A stretch of 37,271 nucleotides of DNA, taken from SAR324 cluster bacterium (lineage in GTDB: Bacteria; SAR324; NAC60-12). The position numbers were made by a program, and so were the translations under genes. This document shows positions 32,915 through 37,271 of the stretch, piece after piece (position 1 is the stretch's first letter; every line of letters begins with the position of its first letter). A model generated the notes under the pieces. That model was not told the DNA's origin. It did not search any database and saw only the letters and a program-made list of their open reading frames with translations. Location of the stretch: the NCBI GenBank assembly GCA_028282505.1, contig JANQHV010000628.1:1-37271 (forward strand), read 5' to 3'.

Positions 32915-35470
32915 ATGCGACTTCCTTCGAAATATGAATCTCTAATTGAGATTCTGTCCTGGATAATCGGGTTGGTGTTTTTTATATACATACTCCGTTC
33001 GATGTTGTTCCTCGGTCAAACAACTATGGGGAATGAGAGTATTGCAGTACGATATTCGATTTTTCAGTATTTTGCTGAAAATATTATCAATGGTGTGTAT
33101 CCCCTCTGGAATCCGTTTACACATGCTGGAGAACCTTTGTGGCCACTGTTGATTAATTTCCGATTGTTGGATATTCAGCCTTTAGTTATATATTTGGCTC
33201 AGTTTATTACTGACGATTTGGTGATTATCTTCAATTGGGGATATGTGACCCGAAATGTGATCATGCTGGTAGGAGTATATATTGTTTTGCGGTTGTTTGC
33301 TATTCGTCTATTTATACGATTGACCCTGATCCCAATTTTACTCTTCTCCTCTTTGATGTTTATTTCCTTTTCAGCACCTGCTTTTGCCAGTCATTTTTTG
33401 ACTATTCCTTATATAGCTTATTTTCTTTTTCGCATCACATGCCTCAAAGATCACCGCTGGTTCAACTGGCTTTTTCTTGCTGGGTTAATCGGATTAAATT
33501 GGCAGGGTAATCTCTTTGGCAGTATGGCCGTGTTTTTGTTTTTCTTTTTGCTCGGTTTATTGCTTTTCCAGAAAGGTTTATTGAAGGAAGTATTTAGAGA
33601 AAAAATGATAGTGGGAAAACTATTGGTGGTGTTTATGGTGGTGGCCATTATGATGTTACCGAACATAGTAGCTTATCGGGAGAGTACAAAAAAGTATATA
33701 TTTGCAACTAGACTTAATGAGATACAAAAACGTGAATCTACTTCACTAAGTATGGGCTATGAATATGCGATCAAGTCTGGTACCTACACGCATCCAAGGG
33801 ATTATTTGATGAGTATTACACCTGATGCGAGTTTTGTTAAATCAACCCCTCATAAAACTGTTTGGGGAGGGAGGACGGAATCGTTTCTTTACATTGGATT
33901 ATTACCTTGGAGCATTGCGGTTTTGGGAATGGTAGCCGGTCGGCATCATATGAAAAAGACTTGGTTGTGTGTGATGTTGGGGATAGGGGTATTGATGTTT
34001 GGAGCACCCGGATTATTACATCGACTGTTATATTATTTTTACCCTCCTTTATGGTTTAATAGAAATATACATAATTATTTTTTATGTTTTTCTTTTGCCG
34101 TACTGTATTTTTACGTGATTGGGTTCAATCACATTTATTTAACACGATATGTTAATGCTTTTTCTAAACAATTAAGCGAGAAGAGATCTTATGTAGGCAT
34201 TGTGTTAATGACAATCTCTGTTTGTTTAGCAATGTTCTGGATAACCAGAGATGGATTCTCTTCGCAGGATTATCTTGCTCTTTGGCCTGTTGGAGTATTG
34301 GTTGTTTTGGGATGGGGGTTGTATAAATATATTGGGGATAAAGGTTTATATATTAGTTTATTGCTGGGGCAAGTATTATGGTCTGTTATTCGTACTGTTA
34401 ACCCGATCTTTAATTATATCATTTATGTTACGGTTATTGTGGGAATTCCTTTGATCTTATTTTTTGTTATTAAAGGATATGGCATTTACTTTTCCAGTAA
34501 GGCCAGACGGTATTTGACATGGAGCCTTTTTATACTTTTTTTTGTTAATCTGGTTTATGATCTGACCTACTTCACCCAAGGGATCAAACCGGTATATAGT
34601 CAGAAAAATCCAGGCGTGAAGTGTGAATTTGATACAACAGTCAAAGAATTGTATTTGCCTCAGCATCGTCAATTGTCTTCCCAGTGTGAATCAGATTGGA
34701 GGGAGGGGCAATATTTGAAATATTTTGGGTCTGCAGCACGGCAATTAAATATTTTTAGTGTTAGAGGTGATCCACCACTTACCTTTGATGAAGCATTAGT
34801 CAGACCCCCTGAACCTACCTTATTCCAACTTGCTAATTATTATAATCTCGTTAATTTAGATGTTTCTTCTAAAATATTAGAGGAAATGTTTGCTTTGAAT
34901 AAAAAAATTTTTCAATTTAAAACAGGAGCTGTATTTGTTGAAGAAAGAGAGATTCCCGGGCTATTCGGTGAATTGGGGTTAGAAAACTCTCTCCAGCTAC
35001 TAGAAAATTATATTTTCATCGCAAAACAGTTAGAAGGTGAGCTCATTGATTCTGGAGTTCCGGTGATAGACTATGATCAAGTTATTCAAGATTCATTCGA
35101 TTATTCTGCAAAGGAGAATGAGTTTTTCTACCAGATTACCCATTATGAGACGAACTCTATCACTATGGAGGTTTTGACCAATCAAGCGGGTCTCTTATAT
35201 TGGGTGGATGGGTTTGATGGTTGGTGGAAAGCAGATCTCAATGGAAATGATGTTTCAATATATAGGGCTAATGTCAATTTTAAAGCAATATTTTTGCCTA
35301 AAGGGAAAAATTTTATCAGGTTTTACTATGACCCAGCTTTTGTAAAAATAGCGATGGGAAGCTTTTATGGAATCTTGCTTTGCACATTCTTTGGAGGATT
35401 GATGAGCTTGGTTATGCAACGAGATTGCTCCAAGAATCTTGAAGAGGAAATATTTTCAAAGCAAGGATAG
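32915..35470 (+). CDS. YfhO-like polytopic membrane protein
   Basis: The 851-residue protein starts with a transmembrane helix (about 12-32) and has many more through about residue 560. A soluble extracytoplasmic-looking region (about 560-810) follows, then a last helix near 820-840. The ending (WVDGFDGWWKADLNGND, YRANVNFKAIFLPKGKNFI, FYYDPAF) is characteristic of the YfhO family, thought to be lipid-linked-sugar glycosyltransferases of the GT-C type. It is the only multi-pass protein in the window. Its substrate is probably a polyprenyl-phosphate sugar. That is family-based inference. Confidence 0.8.
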   Translation: MRLPSKYESLIEILSWIIGLVFFIYILRSMLFLGQTTMGNESIAVRYSIFQYFAENIINGVYPLWNPFTHAGEPLWPLLINFRLLDIQPLVIYLAQFITDDLVIIFNWGYVTRNVIMLVGVYIVLRLFAIRLFIRLTLIPILLFSSLMFISFSAPAFASHFLTIPYIAYFLFRITCLKDHRWFNWLFLAGLIGLNWQGNLFGSMAVFLFFFLLGLLLFQKGLLKEVFREKMIVGKLLVVFMVVAIMMLPNIVAYRESTKKYIFATRLNEIQKRESTSLSMGYEYAIKSGTYTHPRDYLMSITPDASFVKSTPHKTVWGGRTESFLYIGLLPWSIAVLGMVAGRHHMKKTWLCVMLGIGVLMFGAPGLLHRLLYYFYPPLWFNRNIHNYFLCFSFAVLYFYVIGFNHIYLTRYVNAFSKQLSEKRSYVGIVLMTISVCLAMFWITRDGFSSQDYLALWPVGVLVVLGWGLYKYIGDKGLYISLLLGQVLWSVIRTVNPIFNYIIYVTVIVGIPLILFFVIKGYGIYFSSKARRYLTWSLFILFFVNLVYDLTYFTQGIKPVYSQKNPGVKCEFDTTVKELYLPQHRQLSSQCESDWREGQYLKYFGSAARQLNIFSVRGDPPLTFDEALVRPPEPTLFQLANYYNLVNLDVSSKILEEMFALNKKIFQFKTGAVFVEEREIPGLFGELGLENSLQLLENYIFIAKQLEGELIDSGVPVIDYDQVIQDSFDYSAKENEFFYQITHYETNSITMEVLTNQAGLLYWVDGFDGWWKADLNGNDVSIYRANVNFKAIFLPKGKNFIRFYYDPAFVKIAMGSFYGILLCTFFGGLMSLVMQRDCSKNLEEEIFSKQG

Positions 35471-35474
35471 AAAA

Positions 35475-36062
35475 ATGAAGGGTATTGAACAAGACTTAAA
35501 GTATTATACCAAGTTAAACTATGATGTCGTTATAAGGAAGAGAGGAGATGTTTTTGTACTCCATCTTCCTGAACTATTATTTATTGAAGAAGATGAAAGT
35601 TTAGAAAATGCATATAAGAAGATTGAATTGAAAAAGGAAAAATATTTTCAGGAAATGATTGAATCTGGTTATCAAGATTTGATCAAAGTGCCAAAACCAG
35701 AAAAGGTTGCTCCTTCGATTCATGAAAATTTTTATGTCAAGCGTATATCCCTCTTTCTTATTCAGCTCTTTGTGATTCTATTGCTGTTTGGTATATTGTT
35801 TCAGTTTGTGTCTATAGAATTAGAGAAGCAAAGGGTAAAATTTGAAAAAAATCTATCGTCGATCAAAGGAATTGGACACATCTCTCATTTAATTGTTGAT
35901 AAACTAGACACAATGTCTGAAGAAAAGAAGGAAGAATTAAGGTTGCGTTTGAGGAAAATAATATTACATACAAAGCCATTTCTCGATGAATTTAAAATAC
36001 TATTTGAAGAAACTGTTGATCCACAAATTGAAAAAAAACAAATAGAATTACCAGGTAATTAA
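35475..36062 (+). CDS. single-pass membrane protein with HicB-like N-terminal domain
   Basis: The 195-residue protein (from ATG 35475, AAGGA with 7-nt spacing) has an N-terminal HicB-like beta fold (about 15-66: YDVVIRKRGDVFVLHLPEL ... SLENAYKKIELKKEK) and one transmembrane helix at about 90-113 (LFLIQLFVILLLFGILFQF). A charged region (about 115-195) that looks helical, possibly coiled coil, follows. There is no HicA toxin partner, and the helix makes a DNA-binding antitoxin role doubtful. It starts 4 nt after the YfhO-like gene, so the two may work together. A TTG at 35439 would overlap that gene. Confidence 0.7.
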   Translation: MKGIEQDLKYYTKLNYDVVIRKRGDVFVLHLPELLFIEEDESLENAYKKIELKKEKYFQEMIESGYQDLIKVPKPEKVAPSIHENFYVKRISLFLIQLFVILLLFGILFQFVSIELEKQRVKFEKNLSSIKGIGHISHLIVDKLDTMSEEKKEELRLRLRKIILHTKPFLDEFKILFEETVDPQIEKKQIELPGN

Positions 36063-36077
36063 TTATAAAGAGGAAAA

Positions 36078-36851
36078 TTGAAGGATAAAAAAGTTGTTGC
36101 TTTGATTCCAGCACGTATGCAATCTTCTCGGTTTCCGGGCAAACCATTGAAAGCAATATTAGACTTGCCTTTGGTAGAGCACACCAGGAGAAGGGCGCTG
36201 TTATCAGAAGTTATAGATGATGTTGTCGTGGCAACCTGTGATCAAGAAATCGTAGAAATGGTGGAGGGATACGGAGGAAAAGCCGTGATGACCGCTGATA
36301 CCCATGAACGTTGCACGGACCGAGTTGAAGAAGCCTCCTACCATATGGAATGTGACATAATAGTCATAGTCCAGGGAGATGAACCGTTATTTTTTCCTGA
36401 CATGTTGGATCGATTGGTGCAACCTATGTTGGAAGACAATAAATTGTATTGTGCAAACATCCTCTCTCCTATTTCTGACAAAATCGATATGGATAATATC
36501 GATGTGGTAAAAGCTGTTTTGAATCTACAGGGAAATGTGATGTATTTTTCTCGATCACCAATTCCTCATTTTAGAGTACAGGGTGATTGTCCATTGTACC
36601 GTCAAACAGGGATTTCAGCATTCACCAGTAGTTTTTTACGACGGTTTTCCCGACTGCAACCAACTCCCTTGGAGTCTATTGAATCTATAGATTTTTTAAG
36701 AATTCTAGAGCATGGTTATCCAGTTCGTGGGATTGTATATGATCAACTAACGGTTGGGGTAGATAGGCCCGATGATGTTGCAAAAGTTGAGGCTATTTTG
36801 AAAAATGACCCAATGCAGCAAAATTGCTATCAAAAAATTTTGAATTTTTAG
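36078..36851 (+). CDS. kdsB: KdsB-like 3-deoxy-manno-octulosonate cytidylyltransferase
   Basis: The 257-residue protein has the KdsB signatures VALIPARMQSSRFPGKPL (residues 6-23), HERCTDRVEEA (the GTDR-type loop, with Cys in place of Gly), IVQGDEPLFFPD, YFSRSPIP and GVDRPDD. It should form CMP-Kdo or a close analogue. Differences from textbook KdsB around RQTGISAFTSSF and the CTDR loop mean the substrate could be another octulosonate or nonulosonate. TTG 36078 is the start, since a stop is two codons upstream and AGAGGA sits 4-5 nt before it. Its stop codon TAG straddles a MITE insertion. Confidence 0.8.
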   Translation: MKDKKVVALIPARMQSSRFPGKPLKAILDLPLVEHTRRRALLSEVIDDVVVATCDQEIVEMVEGYGGKAVMTADTHERCTDRVEEASYHMECDIIVIVQGDEPLFFPDMLDRLVQPMLEDNKLYCANILSPISDKIDMDNIDVVKAVLNLQGNVMYFSRSPIPHFRVQGDCPLYRQTGISAFTSSFLRRFSRLQPTPLESIESIDFLRILEHGYPVRGIVYDQLTVGVDRPDDVAKVEAILKNDPMQQNCYQKILNF

Positions 36852-37011
36852 AACCTGTTTGGAAAAGATGGTTCGTGGTGAAAAATCGATCTCGTTGAGC
36901 GGATTTTTGAGAAAATTTAAGGCGAATAGCGAGCCTATTTAACGAAAATTTCCTCAAAACAGACGCCAATGAGGCGGTTTTGCAGTAGAATCAGGTTTTT
37001 CAAACAGGTTC
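36851..37011 (+). mobile_element. MITE 1 (161 bp, TTA target duplication)
   Basis: Terminal inverted repeats GAACCTGTTTGGAAAA and TTTTTCAAACAGGTTC match at 15 of 16 positions. TTA flanks both ends (36848-36850 and 37012-37014). No coding capacity is visible. The internal sequence includes GGCGAATAGCGAGCCTATTTAAC and GGCGGTTTTGCAGTAG, shared with MITE 2. TTA fits the TNA duplication type of some IS5-family elements, so a related transposase elsewhere may move it. That is inference. Confidence 0.85.
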
Positions 37012-37069
37012 TTAAGTTGAATCAGCAAAAAATTCTGTCACTTGAAATAGTTTTTCTACACATTTATTA

Positions 37070-37244
37070 GAGGGCGTTTAAAAATTATTTCCGTGACGAA
37101 AAATCGTCCAAAATGAGAGAGGTTTTTCAGAAATTTGAGGCGAATAGTAAGCTATTTAACAAGAATTTCTGGTGGTCCGGCATTCCGGAAATCCGCTCCA
37201 TTTTTGGCGGTTTTGCAGTAGGAACATAATTTTTAAACACCCTC
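37070..37244 (+). mobile_element. MITE 2 (175 bp, TTA target duplication)
   Basis: Terminal inverted repeats GAGGGCGTTTAAAAATTAT and ATAATTTTTAAACACCCTC match at 18 of 19 positions. TTA flanks both ends (37067-37069 and 37245-37247). The core shares GAAAAATCG, GGCGAATAG, CTATTTAAC and GGCGGTTTTGCAGTAG with MITE 1 while the ends differ. It also has an internal hairpin (CCGG, CATT, CCGG near 37178-37188). No protein is encoded. Confidence 0.85.
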
Positions 37245-37271
37245 TTAGTAAAAATAATCTGAAACAAGGAT

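Noticed and set aside
35475-36062. HicAB toxin-antitoxin system
   Set aside because: Only a HicB-like fold is present, no HicA neighbour exists and the protein carries a membrane helix.

Overview
The window looks like the inside of a large surface-glycan locus (O-antigen, capsule or another secreted or lipid-linked glycoconjugate) from an AT-rich, probably Gram-negative bacterium. A KdsB-like CMP-sugar synthetase, a CMP-nonulosonate-type synthetase and a family 9 (heptosyltransferase-like) glycosyltransferase support this. The sequence alone does not identify the genus. All 32 genes called are on the + strand, mostly with short gaps or overlaps. I see no rRNA, tRNA, CRISPR array, transposase gene, flippase, polymerase or ABC exporter here, so export machinery must lie outside the window.

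Region 1 (about 44-9803) starts with a CMP-sugar-acid synthetase fused to a cupin domain, then two methyltransferase-like proteins, a short-chain dehydrogenase (SDR) and a hexapeptide-repeat acyltransferase. Next comes an acyl-on-carrier cassette: a MaoC hydratase-SDR ketoreductase fusion, an FkbH-like enzyme and a free-standing acyl carrier protein. A large putative glycosyltransferase follows. Region 2 (9825-17103) holds a second hexapeptide acyltransferase, another large putative glycosyltransferase, a Gfo/Idh/MocA oxidoreductase, a zinc-ribbon methyltransferase-like protein, and a tightly coupled trio (transaldolase-like aldolase, HpcH/HpaI aldolase, HAD phosphatase), then a NUDIX hydrolase. 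The aldolases, phosphatase and CMP-transferase could build and activate a 2-keto-3-deoxy sugar acid that is then acylated and methylated.

Region 3 (17277-20265) has a GT9 transferase and a double methyltransferase. Region 4 (20462-32838) is the most unusual part. It holds six radical SAM enzymes (five with extra C-terminal cysteines of SPASM/twitch type, one B12-binding type), two paralogous SDRs of which one carries a long C-terminal extension with about four diverged Cys-Pro repeats, a divergent PurH-like protein and a MORN-repeat protein. Region 5 (32915-36851) holds a YfhO-like multi-pass membrane protein, a small membrane-anchored HicB-like protein and the KdsB-like synthetase.

The 3' end (36851-37247) carries two small non-autonomous transposable elements (MITEs) with different terminal inverted repeats but a related core. 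Both are flanked by TTA target duplications. The first landed inside the stop codon of the kdsB-like gene and converted TAA to TAG. A truncated copy of the first element lies at 28273-28349. The most interesting leads are the radical SAM/SDR/PurH-like block, the repeat-extended SDR, and the inferred acylated sugar-acid pathway.
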